NCBI GenBank assembly: GCA_031276865.1
Contig: JAISMF010000093.1
Location: 1 to 64,000, forward strand
Direction of reading: 5' to 3'
DNA length: 64,000 bases
From: Deltaproteobacteria bacterium
Lineage (GTDB): Bacteria; Desulfobacterota; Desulfarculia; Adiutricales; Adiutricaceae
Of this stretch, positions 9,136 to 19,369 are shown one piece after another. Positions within the stretch are counted from its first letter, which is position 1, and the number at the start of each line of letters is the position of its first letter. The notes under the pieces are model-generated. The model did no database searches, was not told the origin of the DNA, and was given only the letters and a program-made list of their open reading frames with translations. The translations under genes were made by a program, and so were the position numbers.

Positions 9136-10347
9136 TTGTTCCGCCTGGACGCGGCCCCGCCGCTTTCAAAACTCCTGGAAGACGCCTCCCGGGACCTCAA
9201 AAAGTCCCTAACCGCGGCCGGTTTCGCCCGGCTTCCGGAGCGCCTCTGGGAACTCAGCGGCCCGGATTTTCCGGTGCGCTCCTTAAGAGCCGCGGACGAG
9301 GAGGGGGATTCGGGGTCCCTCACCTTCGCGGACGGGGAGAGGCACCTCTCCCGGGCCCTGGAAAACGGCTCCGCCGGAATCATCGCCGGCGAGGGCTTGA
9401 AAGATTCCCTTTCGAAAGGGAGAAACCGGACCCTCGTCTTCACCCGGGAGCCCAGGCTGCTTTTCGCGGCCGTCTTGAACCTGGTGGAAAAAGAGCTGCG
9501 CCCGCCTCCGCCCCAAGGCGAGCCGGTCTTTAAAGATCGGGAGTCGGTGGAGATGGGCCAGGGGGTCTCCATCGGCCCCTTCACCTACATAGGCGCCGGA
9601 GTGAAAATCGGGGCCCGCGCGCTTATCGGTTCCCACGTCTTCATCGAAGACGAAGTCGAGATCGGGGAGGACACCGTGATCCACCCCGGGGTGTCCTTAA
9701 GGTGGCGGGTCCGGATCGGCTCCCGCGTCAGGATCCACGGCGGATCGGTCATTGGCGGGGACGGCTTCGGCTACACCCAGGCGCCGGTTCCGGAAACGGG
9801 CAGGCTCCTCCATTACCGCAACGCCCACCTGGGCGCGGTGGTGGTGGAGGACGACGTGGAGATAGGAACCCTCACGGCCGTCGACCGGGGCCTGGTCAAG
9901 GACACGATAATCGCCTCCGGCAGCCGCCTGGACAACCTGGTGCAGATAGGACACAACGCCCAAATCGGCCGCGACTGCGTCGTGGTTTCCCAAACCGGGG
10001 TGGCGGGCCACTCCAAGGTGGGAAACCGGGTCTTCCTTTTAGGCCAGGCCGGACTCTCCCACGGGGCGGAGGTGGGGGACGACGCCATCGTGACCGGACA
10101 GTCCGGAGTCACGGGAAAGATACCCCCGGGCCGCCGCGCCTGGGCCGGCACGCCGGCCCGGCCCATGGAGGAGCAGCTGCGCTCGCAGGGAAACGTTCGC
10201 CGCGGGCTCCCCCTGTGGAACATGTTCCTGCGGCTTTTTTTCAAAGCCCAAAGCTTCGGCGAGCTGAAAGACGCTTTCGCGAAAGAAAGGGAGAAGGCCG
10301 GAAAAGAGAAGAAGACCGGATCCCTGAAAGGGACGCCAGGCGCCTAA
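9136..10347 (+). CDS. lpxD: UDP-3-O-(3-hydroxyacyl)glucosamine N-acyltransferase
   Basis: Hexapeptide repeats, 'SVIGGDGFGYTQ', 'NLVQIGHNAQIG', 'GQAGLSHGAEVGDDAIVTGQSGV'. Confidence 0.95.
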   Translation: MFRLDAAPPLSKLLEDASRDLKKSLTAAGFARLPERLWELSGPDFPVRSLRAADEEGDSGSLTFADGERHLSRALENGSAGIIAGEGLKDSLSKGRNRTLVFTREPRLLFAAVLNLVEKELRPPPPQGEPVFKDRESVEMGQGVSIGPFTYIGAGVKIGARALIGSHVFIEDEVEIGEDTVIHPGVSLRWRVRIGSRVRIHGGSVIGGDGFGYTQAPVPETGRLLHYRNAHLGAVVVEDDVEIGTLTAVDRGLVKDTIIASGSRLDNLVQIGHNAQIGRDCVVVSQTGVAGHSKVGNRVFLLGQAGLSHGAEVGDDAIVTGQSGVTGKIPPGRRAWAGTPARPMEEQLRSQGNVRRGLPLWNMFLRLFFKAQSFGELKDAFAKEREKAGKEKKTGSLKGTPGA

Positions 10348-10581
10348 AGGCGAGCCCGGGCCTAAGAGGGTCTTTTCCGCTCCTCAGCTTTTTAATTTTC
10401 CGGCTTTTATCTTCCGCTTTTACCTCTCGAGCTTTTCTTTCGTCGAGTTTTCGTTCGCGTTTTTTTTCCGGCCTCCGGTTTTTCCTTTCCGGCCATCCGG
10501 CCGCGGCTTTCGGCCTTTTCGGGTCGGCGCCGGACAGCTCCCCCCGGGTTTTCCAACAAGCCCCCGGGGCGGCGGATTCCC

Positions 10582-11049
10582 ATGACCGTCTACACCGTCA
10601 CCCAGATCCAGGAATACCTGCCCCACCGCCATCCCTTCCTCTTGGTGGACCGGATCTTGGAACTCGATCCCTGGCGGAGCATCAGCTCCTATAAAAACGT
10701 CACCTTCAACGAGCCCTTCTTCGCCGGACACTTCCCCGGCCATCCCGTGATGCCCGGGGTGTTGATCCTGGAGGCCATGGCCCAGAACGCCGCCCTCCTT
10801 TTAAGCGTCTCGTTTCGGGAGCACGCCGACAGCCGCCCCGGGGACTTGAAAGACGTGAACCTCGAGGGCAAGATCCCCTACTTCGCCAGCTGCGACAAAG
10901 TCAAATTCCGGCGCCCGGTGATTCCCGGGGACCGCCTCGATTTGCGCTCCGCCATCCTGCGGCTGGGCACCCGCGCCTGGAAGGTGAGGGCCGAAGCCTC
11001 GGTGGAGGGCCGCGCCGCCTCCGAGGCCGAGATCACGGGCACCTTTTAA
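10582..11049 (+). CDS. fabZ: 3-hydroxyacyl-ACP dehydratase FabZ
   Basis: [44 protein letters not shown]. Confidence 0.97.
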   Translation: MTVYTVTQIQEYLPHRHPFLLVDRILELDPWRSISSYKNVTFNEPFFAGHFPGHPVMPGVLILEAMAQNAALLLSVSFREHADSRPGDLKDVNLEGKIPYFASCDKVKFRRPVIPGDRLDLRSAILRLGTRAWKVRAEASVEGRAASEAEITGTF

Positions 11050-11066
11050 GGGGGGGGAAAGGCGAC

Positions 11067-11840
11067 ATGGGCATCCACCCCAGCGCGGTGATAGACGAAT
11101 CCGCCGTGATAGCGAAAACGGCCTCCGTCGGACCCTACGCCGTCATCGGCCCGGGGGTGACGGTGGGGGACGGCACGGTGATCCTGAGTCACGCGGTGAT
11201 CGAAAGGGACACCTCCATCGGCCGGAACTGCAAAATACACCCCTTCAGCTCCCTGGGGGCGGACCCCCAGGATATGAAGTACCAGGGGGAGTCCACCCGC
11301 CTGGAGATCGGCGACCGGGTGATCGTGCGGGAGTCTGCGACCGTGCACCGGGGCACCGCCGGAGGCGGCGGCGTCACCAGGATTGGCGACGGCTGCCTCA
11401 TCATGGCCACCTGCCACGTGGCCCACGACTGCCAGATCGCGGAGGAGGTGATCCTCTCCAGCTTCGCGGTCCTGGCCGGTCACGTGGAATTGGGGAAGGG
11501 GGCGGTGGTGAGCGGCTCCTCGGCCGTGCACCAGTTCGTGAAAGTGGGCCCCTACGCCTTCATCGGCGGCATGTCCGGGGTGGTGAAAGACGTGCCGCCT
11601 TTCATGATCGTGGCCGGAGTGCGGGACAAGATGCTGGTCGCGCCCAATTTGGTGGGTTTGAAGCGCCGGGGATTTCCCCCGGAGGCCTTGGAGGTCATCA
11701 CCGGAGCGCACCGCCTGCTCCGCAACCACCGCCCCCTGGAGGAGGTCTTGCGGGAAATAGAAGAAAGATACCCCGCCTCGAAGGAGGCGGAACGGATCGT
11801 GGAGTTCTACCGCTCCTCGGAAAGGGGGGTGTACAGGTGA
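11067..11840 (+). CDS. lpxA: UDP-N-acetylglucosamine acyltransferase
   Basis: IHPSAVIDESAVI..GADPQDMKYQGESTRLEIGD..ATVHRGT..NLVGLKRRGF. Confidence 0.97.
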   Translation: MGIHPSAVIDESAVIAKTASVGPYAVIGPGVTVGDGTVILSHAVIERDTSIGRNCKIHPFSSLGADPQDMKYQGESTRLEIGDRVIVRESATVHRGTAGGGGVTRIGDGCLIMATCHVAHDCQIAEEVILSSFAVLAGHVELGKGAVVSGSSAVHQFVKVGPYAFIGGMSGVVKDVPPFMIVAGVRDKMLVAPNLVGLKRRGFPPEALEVITGAHRLLRNHRPLEEVLREIEERYPASKEAERIVEFYRSSERGVYR

Positions 11841-12685
11841 CGGACGACCAACCCGTGGGCCTCATCGCCGGAAACCGCCAGCTCCCCCTGATCGCCGCCC
11901 GGGCGGTGAAGAAGAGGGGGGGCTCCCTCGCGGTCTGCGGCATTTCGGGGGAGACCGAAAGCGAGCTGAGAAAGCTCGCGGACCACCACACCGAGCTCCC
12001 CTTGGGGCAGCTGAAGCCCATAGCCGACTTTTTCCTCCAAGCGGGCGTCAAAACCCTGGCCATGGCCGGAGGCGTGAGCCGGGCGAACATCCTGGAGAAC
12101 TACCGCCCGGACGAGGCGGCGGTGAAACTCATGGAGAGCCTCTCGGACTTTCAGACGGACACCATTTTAAGGGCCTTGGCGGGCTACTTGGAATCCCGTG
12201 GCCTCGCCCTCATCTCGGTGAGCGAACTGGCCCCGGAGCTGATGGCCCGTCCGGGTCAGATGGGCGCCCATTCCCCCGCGCCCGAACTCGAGGCGGATCT
12301 GGCCTTGGCCTTCAAAGTGGCGAAAGAGCTGGGCCGGCTCGGCGTGGGTCAGACGGTCGTGGTCTCGGACAAGATCTGCGTGGCCCTGGAGGGCGCCGAC
12401 GGCACGGATCCCACCATTTTGCGGGGGGCGGCCCTGTCCAAAAGGCCCGTGGCCGTGGCCAAGGTCGTGAAGCCCGGCCAAGACACCCGCTTCGATCTGC
12501 CGGTGGTGGGACCCCCCACCCTCGAGCTCTTGACCCGGGTGAAGGCGGGGGGCCTCGTTTTGGACGCCGGAGGCGTTTTGATTCTAGACGAGCCCCGCTG
12601 CGTGGAGATAGCCGACCAGGGCGGGCTCGCCCTGTTAGGCTGGCGGGAAGCCCCCGCCCCGAAGCGGGAAGAAGAGGGTGCCTAA
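11837..12685 (+). CDS. lpxI: UDP-2,3-diacylglucosamine pyrophosphatase LpxI (DUF1009)
   Basis: GLIAGNRQLPLIAARAVKKRGG..MAGGVSRAN..; position between lpxA and lpxB. Confidence 0.93.
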   Translation: MTDDQPVGLIAGNRQLPLIAARAVKKRGGSLAVCGISGETESELRKLADHHTELPLGQLKPIADFFLQAGVKTLAMAGGVSRANILENYRPDEAAVKLMESLSDFQTDTILRALAGYLESRGLALISVSELAPELMARPGQMGAHSPAPELEADLALAFKVAKELGRLGVGQTVVVSDKICVALEGADGTDPTILRGAALSKRPVAVAKVVKPGQDTRFDLPVVGPPTLELLTRVKAGGLVLDAGGVLILDEPRCVEIADQGGLALLGWREAPAPKREEEGA

Positions 12686-13841
12686 AGGCGGGGGCGGCCC
12701 CTTGGTGTTCTGCTCCGCGGGGGAGATCTCGGGAGACATCCACTTGGGAGAGGTCCTGGAGCGCGTTAGGGAACGCTCGCCGGACTGCCGTTTCACGGGC
12801 CTGGGCGGAGACTCGATGCGGGAGCGGGGCTGCGAGCTCCTTTACCACCTCCAGGACACCGCGGTCATGGGCTTCACCGAGCTTTTCGGCTCTTTAGGCC
12901 GCGTCCTCAAAGCGCGGCGGGGCCTGAAAAAGGCCATGAGGGCTCTAAAACCGGATCTGGTCATACTGACGGACTTTCCGGACTTCAACCTCCCGTTGGC
13001 CCGGGCCGCGGCGGAAACGGGAATTCCGGTGATCTACTACGTCTGCCCCCAGATATGGGCCTGGCGGCCCCGTAGAATCGAGCTTTTACGGCGCCACACC
13101 CGGCGCCGGGCCCTCATCTTCCCCTTCGAGAAGCGCTACTACGAGGAGAGGGGTCTCTCCTGCGACTTCGTGGGAAACCCGGTTTTAGACGAGATCGCCC
13201 GCGGGGAAAAAGAACCGCGCCGAAAAAAGCTCGAAACGCCCCCGGGCTCGCTTCCCCTGGCCATCCTTCCCGGAAGCCGCCTTAGGCTCTTTCAAAGGCT
13301 CGCGCCCGTCTTCTTCGCCGCCGCGGAGATGGTGCTAAACGAGATTCCGGAAACCCTCCCCCTTTTGGCCCTCTCGCCCCTGATAAGCCCAAAGGCCTTA
13401 GACGAGGCCCTTCTACCCTTCCCCCGCCTCAAAGAGAAGATGATCGTCCGGGTCTCCCGCTCCCGGGAGATCCTCCAGGCCGGAAAGGCGGCCCTTCTGG
13501 CCTCGGGCACCGCGGCGATCGAGGCCGCGGTCCTGGGCGTCCCCATGGTCGCGGGCTACAAGGCCAGCGCCCTCAGCTGGCTCATCGCCCGGGCCCTGGT
13601 GCGCGTCCCCTTCGCGGCGCCGGCCAACCTCGTGGCGGGAAGGATGATAGTCCCGGAGCTCCTCCAGGAGGACTGCGTTCCGGTAAAGCTCGCCCGGGCG
13701 CTTTTCCCCCTTCTCGGAGACGGCCCGGAGAGGAGGCTCGCCCTCTTCGAGCTGGAAAAGGTCAAAAACTCCCTGGGCGGCCCCGGGGCCGCGGCCCGGG
13801 TCGCGGACATCGTCTTGGAGGAGCTGGAAAAAAAGAAATGA
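12678..13841 (+). CDS. lpxB: Lipid-A-disaccharide synthase
   Basis: CSAGEISGDIHLGEVLERV..YVCPQIWAWRPRRI..ILPGSR. Confidence 0.97.
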   Translation: MPKGGGGPLVFCSAGEISGDIHLGEVLERVRERSPDCRFTGLGGDSMRERGCELLYHLQDTAVMGFTELFGSLGRVLKARRGLKKAMRALKPDLVILTDFPDFNLPLARAAAETGIPVIYYVCPQIWAWRPRRIELLRRHTRRRALIFPFEKRYYEERGLSCDFVGNPVLDEIARGEKEPRRKKLETPPGSLPLAILPGSRLRLFQRLAPVFFAAAEMVLNEIPETLPLLALSPLISPKALDEALLPFPRLKEKMIVRVSRSREILQAGKAALLASGTAAIEAAVLGVPMVAGYKASALSWLIARALVRVPFAAPANLVAGRMIVPELLQEDCVPVKLARALFPLLGDGPERRLALFELEKVKNSLGGPGAAARVADIVLEELEKKK

Positions 13842-15727
13842 GTCTCAAGGGAGGGGCGGGCGACGCTGGGCGCGGGGGAAAGCCCGAAACGAACGGACGG
13901 CCAAAAGGAGCGCCGGATGGCGAAAAGCCGCGAGACGGAAAGCCGGAAGGCCGAAGGTCGAACAAAAGCGGGGACGTTCGCCGGCTCCTAAGCTACCTTA
14001 AGCCGCACTGGCGGACCATGGCCCTCGCGGTTTTGTCCATGATCCTGGCCGCCCTCTCCACCGCCGCCATGGCCTGGCTCATAAAACCCCTTTTGGATCA
14101 CGTCTTTTTTGAAAAGAACCTCTCCCTTTTAAACTCCCTCACTTTTCTGACCATCCTGGTCTACTCGTCCACCGGCGTCTTCTCCTTTTTCCAGTCCTAT
14201 TTCATGAACAAGTGCGGCTACACCGTGGTGAACGACATCAGGGTGGAGCTCTTCGCGCATATCGAGGGCCAATCCCTGGTCTTTTTTCACCGCCACCCCT
14301 CGGGCGAGCTCATAAGCCGCGTGGTGAACGACGTGACCATGGTGCAGAGCTCGGTCACCCAGGTGGTGACCGCGCTCGTCATGGACACCTGCAAGGTCCT
14401 GGGCCTCGCGGCGGTTTTGATCATGCGGGATCCCGTGCTCTCCCTTTTCGGGCTCGTGGCCGCCCCCTTCGCCGTCTTCCCCATCGCCCGCTTCGGCCGG
14501 CGTTTACGGCGCCTCGCGACCGGCTCCCAGGAGATCATGGGGGCGCTGGTCTCGGTTTTAACCGAAGCCTTCCAGGGCGTGCGGGTGGTGCAGTCCAACA
14601 ACCGGGTGGAGCGGGAGATCCGCCGCTTCGCGCGGGTCTGCAAGGAGAACGTGGACAACTTGATGCGCGCGGTGACCGTTAGGAGCCTCTCGTCCTCCTT
14701 GATGGAAATCCTGGGCGGCGTCTGCGTGACCGCGGTCATCTGGTACGGCGGCCGGGAGGTGATAGCCGGACGCTCCACGCCCGGGACTTTTTTTTCCTTC
14801 ATGACGGCCATTTTGTTAATCTACGAGCCCTTGAAGCGCTTAACCAGGCTCCATAACGAGGCCCAGAACGGTCTTTCCGCCGCCCGGCGCGTCTTCGAAA
14901 TTTTGGACCTGGAGCCCGAAATCAAAAACCCGGAAAACCCCGTGACCTTTTCGCCGGTCAAAGGCGAGGTGGAGTTTAAAAACGTCTCCTTTTCCTACGG
15001 TCCGGAAAAGGAGACCCTCGCGGGGATAAATTTTAAAATCGCCCCGGGGGAGACGGTGGCCTTGGCCGGACCATCCGGAGCCGGCAAAACCTCCCTCGCC
15101 AACCTTTTATGCCGCTTCTACGATCCAAGCGCCGGAGAGATCCTTTTCGACGGCGCGGACTTGAAGACCCTGGATCTGAAATTCCTGCGCTCCCAAATAG
15201 CCCTGGTGAGCCAGGATACCATCCTTTTCGACGCGACCGCCAAGGAGAACATCTCGTATCCGCGGCCGGAGGCCTCGGATGACGAGATAAGGGAGGCGGC
15301 CCGGGCCTCCCTTTCCGATCTCTTCATAGAGGAGCTCCCGGGAGCCTACGACGCGAGGATTGGCGAGAACGGCTCCAAGCTCTCCGGCGGACAGCGCCAG
15401 CGCCTGGCCATAGCCCGGGCGATTTTGAAAAACGCGCCGGTTCTGGTTTTAGACGAGGCCACCTCGGCTTTGGACGCCGAGTCCGAAAAACAGGTGCGAA
15501 CCGCCCTGGACAACCTCTCCCGAGGCCGCAGCACCCTGGTCATCGCCCACCGCCTCTCCACCATCCGCGAAGCCGACCGCATCCTGGTCTTAAAGGAGGG
15601 GAGGATCGTGGAGGAGGGCTCCCACCGGGAGCTCCTAAACCGCCGGGGGGAGTATTACCGCCTCTACAGCGCCCAGCACGCCATGGAGGAGGAGGGAGCT
15701 TCGGACCTGGGGGACGAAACGCTTTAA
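13838..15727 (+). CDS. msbA: Lipid A export ABC transporter ATP-binding/permease MsbA
   Basis: TM domain plus 'VALAGPSGAGKTSLANLLCRFYDP', 'LSGGQRQRLAIARAILKNAPVLVLDEATSALD'. Confidence 0.95.
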   Translation: MSLKGGAGDAGRGGKPETNGRPKGAPDGEKPRDGKPEGRRSNKSGDVRRLLSYLKPHWRTMALAVLSMILAALSTAAMAWLIKPLLDHVFFEKNLSLLNSLTFLTILVYSSTGVFSFFQSYFMNKCGYTVVNDIRVELFAHIEGQSLVFFHRHPSGELISRVVNDVTMVQSSVTQVVTALVMDTCKVLGLAAVLIMRDPVLSLFGLVAAPFAVFPIARFGRRLRRLATGSQEIMGALVSVLTEAFQGVRVVQSNNRVEREIRRFARVCKENVDNLMRAVTVRSLSSSLMEILGGVCVTAVIWYGGREVIAGRSTPGTFFSFMTAILLIYEPLKRLTRLHNEAQNGLSAARRVFEILDLEPEIKNPENPVTFSPVKGEVEFKNVSFSYGPEKETLAGINFKIAPGETVALAGPSGAGKTSLANLLCRFYDPSAGEILFDGADLKTLDLKFLRSQIALVSQDTILFDATAKENISYPRPEASDDEIREAARASLSDLFIEELPGAYDARIGENGSKLSGGQRQRLAIARAILKNAPVLVLDEATSALDAESEKQVRTALDNLSRGRSTLVIAHRLSTIREADRILVLKEGRIVEEGSHRELLNRRGEYYRLYSAQHAMEEEGASDLGDETL

Positions 15728-15965
15728 CCGGATTCATCAAGCGTCCCAAATACGGAAACAACTTGTCCGGGCCAGGGCGAAAACCCCGTATAATCGGGCT
15801 TTCAGACATCCCGTCCCCAAAACGCTCCGAAACTCCATTTTTAAAGTCGCACTTGTTTAACCTCGTCATCCACCATCCAGCAATACTGATTAAAGTTATT
15901 ATCCATATGTCGCCTTCGGGTGGACTCCAGATATTTATTTAGGACGCCGGAGAACCGGATTATTC

Positions 15966-18002
15966 ATGCTCGTGGAATACCTGAAAGACGGAAACTTCAT
16001 CCTCTCCTTCGCCCGGAAGGCGGAGGACGGCGAAAACCGCTGCCTCGTGGAGGACGGCGGAACGCTTACGAGGCTGCGCCCGAACCGCGTCCTCGTGGAA
16101 AGCTTGGAAGAGGAGCCGGCGGGAAGGGAGGACAAGCTTAAACTCATCGAAGAGACGGGAAAACGCCGGGACGCCCTCGCTAAGATGGTGGATCTGGAAA
16201 CCCTGTGGGACATCCTGGAAGGGGAGGGCGAAAGCTTCCCCTACCCCTACCTGGCCGAGCTCGCCTTCGGCGCCGGAAGCGGTCCGGACGAGACCTCCGC
16301 CGTCATGCGGGCGGTTTCGCGGGAGGGGACGCGTTTCCGCTTCACGCCGGGGGAGGCGCTCCGGAACTCCCAAGAGGAGATGGAGGCGATGAAATCGCGC
16401 CGGGAGGCGGAGGAGGCGAAACAACGCTCCTTTTCCGAAGGCGAGAAATGGCTGCGGCTCTCTCTGAAGGCCGAAACTCCCGCTGATTTGGCCGCCGTTC
16501 CGGCCCCGTCCAAGGGGGTGGAGGAGCATTTCCTGAAAAACCTCATCGATTTCGCCTTAAGCGAGCAGGAGAAAAAGGAGTTTTTGAAATACCGGGACCT
16601 CTTGGAGTCCATGGGCTTCCCGCCCGATCCCGGGGGGGCCCGGGATCTCTTGAAGAGGACGGGCGTCTTCTCGCCTCACGAGAACATCGAGTTACGGCGC
16701 CTGAGGCTTCCTTTGGAGTTTCCGGCGGAGGTTATGAAAGAGGCCGAGGAGCTTTCCCTAAACCAGGGCTACCTGGAAGAGCGGCGCCTGGATCTAAGCG
16801 GGGTCTTCACCCTCGCGGTGGACTCCCCCGGGGCCATGGAGTACGACGACGCCTTGAGCCTGGAGCCCCGGGAGCACGGCGGCTGGATTTTGGGGATCCA
16901 CATCGCGGATCCGGCGGGCTTCATCCTCCCCGGAAGCGCCCTGGACAGGCACGCCAGGGTTAGGACCTCTTCCATCTATCTTCCCGAGACGTCCCACCCC
17001 ATGCTCCCCAGGGTCTTAACCGAGGGTCTTTTGAGCCTCAAAAAGGACTCCGCCCCCCGCCCCAGCCTCGTCCTCTTAATCGAGCTGGGGGAGGACATGA
17101 GGCTTTTAAACTTCTCCTTCCTGCCGGGTTTGACCCGGGTGGACGCGCACCTCACCTTCCAGGAGGCGGACGAGGCTTTGGCCTCGGCGGGTCACGTCAC
17201 GGAAAAGCTTAAAGGGCTCTTGGAGATATCGCGAAGCTTCTTAAAAAAACGCCTGGGCCAGGGCGGCTACCTCTTCAACCTCCCCCAAAGGCAGATAAGG
17301 GTGGACGAAAAGGGCGACGTGGAGTTTTCCCTTTTAACCTTCGACTCCCTTTCCTACAACATGCTGGGCGAACTCATGATCCTCGCGAACAATCTCGCGG
17401 CCTTGAACCTCAAGCATAAAAACCTCCCCTGCCCCTACCGCTTCCAGAGCCTCTTCAAATCCCAAAGCGTCAACGCCGCCGAAAAGGCCCCGGAGGACCC
17501 CTTCGAGCGCTTCGTCTGGAACCTCTCCTTAAGGAGGCGCCTGGGCCGCTCGGGCGTGAGCCTGGAGCCCTCCCGGCACCGGGGCCTGGGACTTCCGGTC
17601 TACACCTACTTCAGCTCCCCCATGCGCCGCTACTTCGACATGCTGACGCACCGCCAGCTGCGCTCCCTCGCGGCCGGAAAAGATTCCCGCCACCCGGCCT
17701 ACGGCCGCGCCGCCATGGAGGCGGAGATCCTCTACGCCGAAAAGACCTTGAAGGCCGTCCACCGCGCCCAGCAGGCCCGGGAACGCTACTGGCTCACCTG
17801 GCTCCTTCAGGGAAAGAAGGGGGAGAGTTTCAAAGCCGTGGTCTACGAGCGCCGGGGCGACAAAGCGCAGATTTGCCTTCCGGATTACATGCTGGACGTG
17901 GAGCTCCAGGACCCCTCCCTCGCTCCGGGGACTTTAATCAGCCTCGTTTTAAAAGAGGCGGACGCGGGAAAAAACATCCTCCGCTTCGCTTTAGGATCCT
18001 AA
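15966..18002 (+). CDS. RNB-domain exoribonuclease (RNase II/R-like)
   Basis: TLAVDSPGAMEYDDALSLE..GIHIADPAGFILPGSALDRHARVRTSSIYLPE..YTYFSSPMRRYFDMLTHRQL. Confidence 0.92.
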   Translation: MLVEYLKDGNFILSFARKAEDGENRCLVEDGGTLTRLRPNRVLVESLEEEPAGREDKLKLIEETGKRRDALAKMVDLETLWDILEGEGESFPYPYLAELAFGAGSGPDETSAVMRAVSREGTRFRFTPGEALRNSQEEMEAMKSRREAEEAKQRSFSEGEKWLRLSLKAETPADLAAVPAPSKGVEEHFLKNLIDFALSEQEKKEFLKYRDLLESMGFPPDPGGARDLLKRTGVFSPHENIELRRLRLPLEFPAEVMKEAEELSLNQGYLEERRLDLSGVFTLAVDSPGAMEYDDALSLEPREHGGWILGIHIADPAGFILPGSALDRHARVRTSSIYLPETSHPMLPRVLTEGLLSLKKDSAPRPSLVLLIELGEDMRLLNFSFLPGLTRVDAHLTFQEADEALASAGHVTEKLKGLLEISRSFLKKRLGQGGYLFNLPQRQIRVDEKGDVEFSLLTFDSLSYNMLGELMILANNLAALNLKHKNLPCPYRFQSLFKSQSVNAAEKAPEDPFERFVWNLSLRRRLGRSGVSLEPSRHRGLGLPVYTYFSSPMRRYFDMLTHRQLRSLAAGKDSRHPAYGRAAMEAEILYAEKTLKAVHRAQQARERYWLTWLLQGKKGESFKAVVYERRGDKAQICLPDYMLDVELQDPSLAPGTLISLVLKEADAGKNILRFALGS

Positions 18003-18076
18003 AAAAAACCAGGCGCCCCCGCCTAAGATCTTTTGGTCCGGTTTTGAAGATCCGCCTTTCTCCCTCTTCAGCGTTT

Positions 18077-18140
18077 AGCTAAAAGACGCCTTCGTTTTTT
18101 AAAAGCGCCGCGAGCTAAAAGACGCCTTCGTTTTTTAAAA
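18077..18140. repeat. 28-bp perfect direct repeat, 36-bp period
   Basis: AGCTAAAAGACGCCTTCGTTTTTTAAAA at 18077-18104 and 18113-18140. Confidence 0.9.
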
Positions 18141-18530
18141 AACGCTAATCGATCGAATTCGCCTGAAAGCCCAGCGAAAAGCGCCGGAGGCGGCGAAAAA
18201 AAACTTCCGAAAGCGGCGGGCGTTTCCGGCCGCGCCCGCCCCCCCCGAGCGGACGGACGCCTTATAAAACCGGGAAGCACGCGTTTTGTAAACGACGCCT
18301 CCCAAAAAACTCGCCGGAAAAGTTTGAGGGCGTTCACTCCGCCCGCGTGAAAGCCCCGAAGGCTTTTCAGAGAAAAAACAAAGCCCCGCAAAAAGGGGAC
18401 GCCGGAAAAATCCTTACGCCAAGAGGGAAGGCGACACGCCCTCCCCCTCGACTTCGGCCCCGCGGACCTTGAGCCCTGACGGCTTTCTCTCCTCCGACGC
18501 TTCAAGCGTTCGTTGAAATTCAGGCGCCTT

Positions 18531-18607
18531 CGACCAATGTTCGATAAACGTTCGATAAACGTTCGATAATTGTTCGACCAATGTTCGATAATTGTTCGAC
18601 CAATGTT
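18531..18607. repeat. 11-bp tandem array, 7 units
   Basis: CGACCAATGTT CGATAAACGTT CGATAAACGTT CGATAATTGTT CGACCAATGTT CGATAATTGTT CGACCAATGTT. Confidence 0.95.
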
Positions 18608-19369
18608 CGACCGGTTCGGCCTTCCGGATCGGCATCGCTGTTCGGCTTCCCGTACTTACTTTCCGGATCGGCTTCAACGTTCAATTTCCCGCGTCGGCTT
18701 CGGCGTTCAACTTCCCCAGGGCGGCGCGGCGCCGAAAGCGGAAAGCGGAGCGCCGGAGCGCCGGAGCGCCGCGGGAAAAACACTTTTGGCGGAGGCGAAA
18801 CAAAGACGCGGGCCTCGCCGAAGTTTTTTTTAATCTTTTCCCGCTTCCACCCAAAGCCTTTAGAGCTCTTTGACAACCCTCCGTTTCAAGATTTCCCGAA
18901 ATTCCCGCCTTTTTTTCTCAAAAGCCCTTCTTCTCTTTTCGAAGTTTCCACCCCCGCCGGAAAGACCCGCCAAAAAGCTCGAAGGATCCCCAGCGGCTTT
19001 CCCCCCTCCGGTTAGGCTCCGGCGCTTTTAAAGGCTCCGGCGCGCTTTTTTCCGCCGGACGGGATCCGTAAGCTCCCTTAGCCGGGCGCCCCGATTTTCC
19101 GGCCGGAAAAAAATCCGAAAATCCCGTTTTCCACCTCAATCCCCCTCCGGATGTGGTACAATCTCGTCACTTGCCGCTTCCAAAGACGACTTTCCGGCGC
19201 CTCCGGCCAAGACATCCGCGGAAAAAATTTTAAGCCGACTAAAATTAAGCTCTTTAGGTTTAATTTTATCTCTTATTTAATAATACAAGTTATTATATAT
19301 TATTTTTTCACCCAACGCCTATAAAATATTATAAATTAAAAACCCCTCTTTACTCCCCGGAGAAGAGAA

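Noticed and set aside
9702-10694. 330-aa ORF overlapping lpxD/fabZ
   Set aside because: Shadow frame of lpxD, low-complexity RPG-rich translation.
11046-11729. 227-aa antisense ORF in lpxA
   Set aside because: His/Gly/Val-rich mirror of hexapeptide codons; lpxA frame is certain.
18531-18607. Coding repeat protein (NYRTLVEQLSNVYRTFIEHW translations)
   Set aside because: 11-bp period gives open reading in several frames; no start signals or homology; best read as noncoding repeat.
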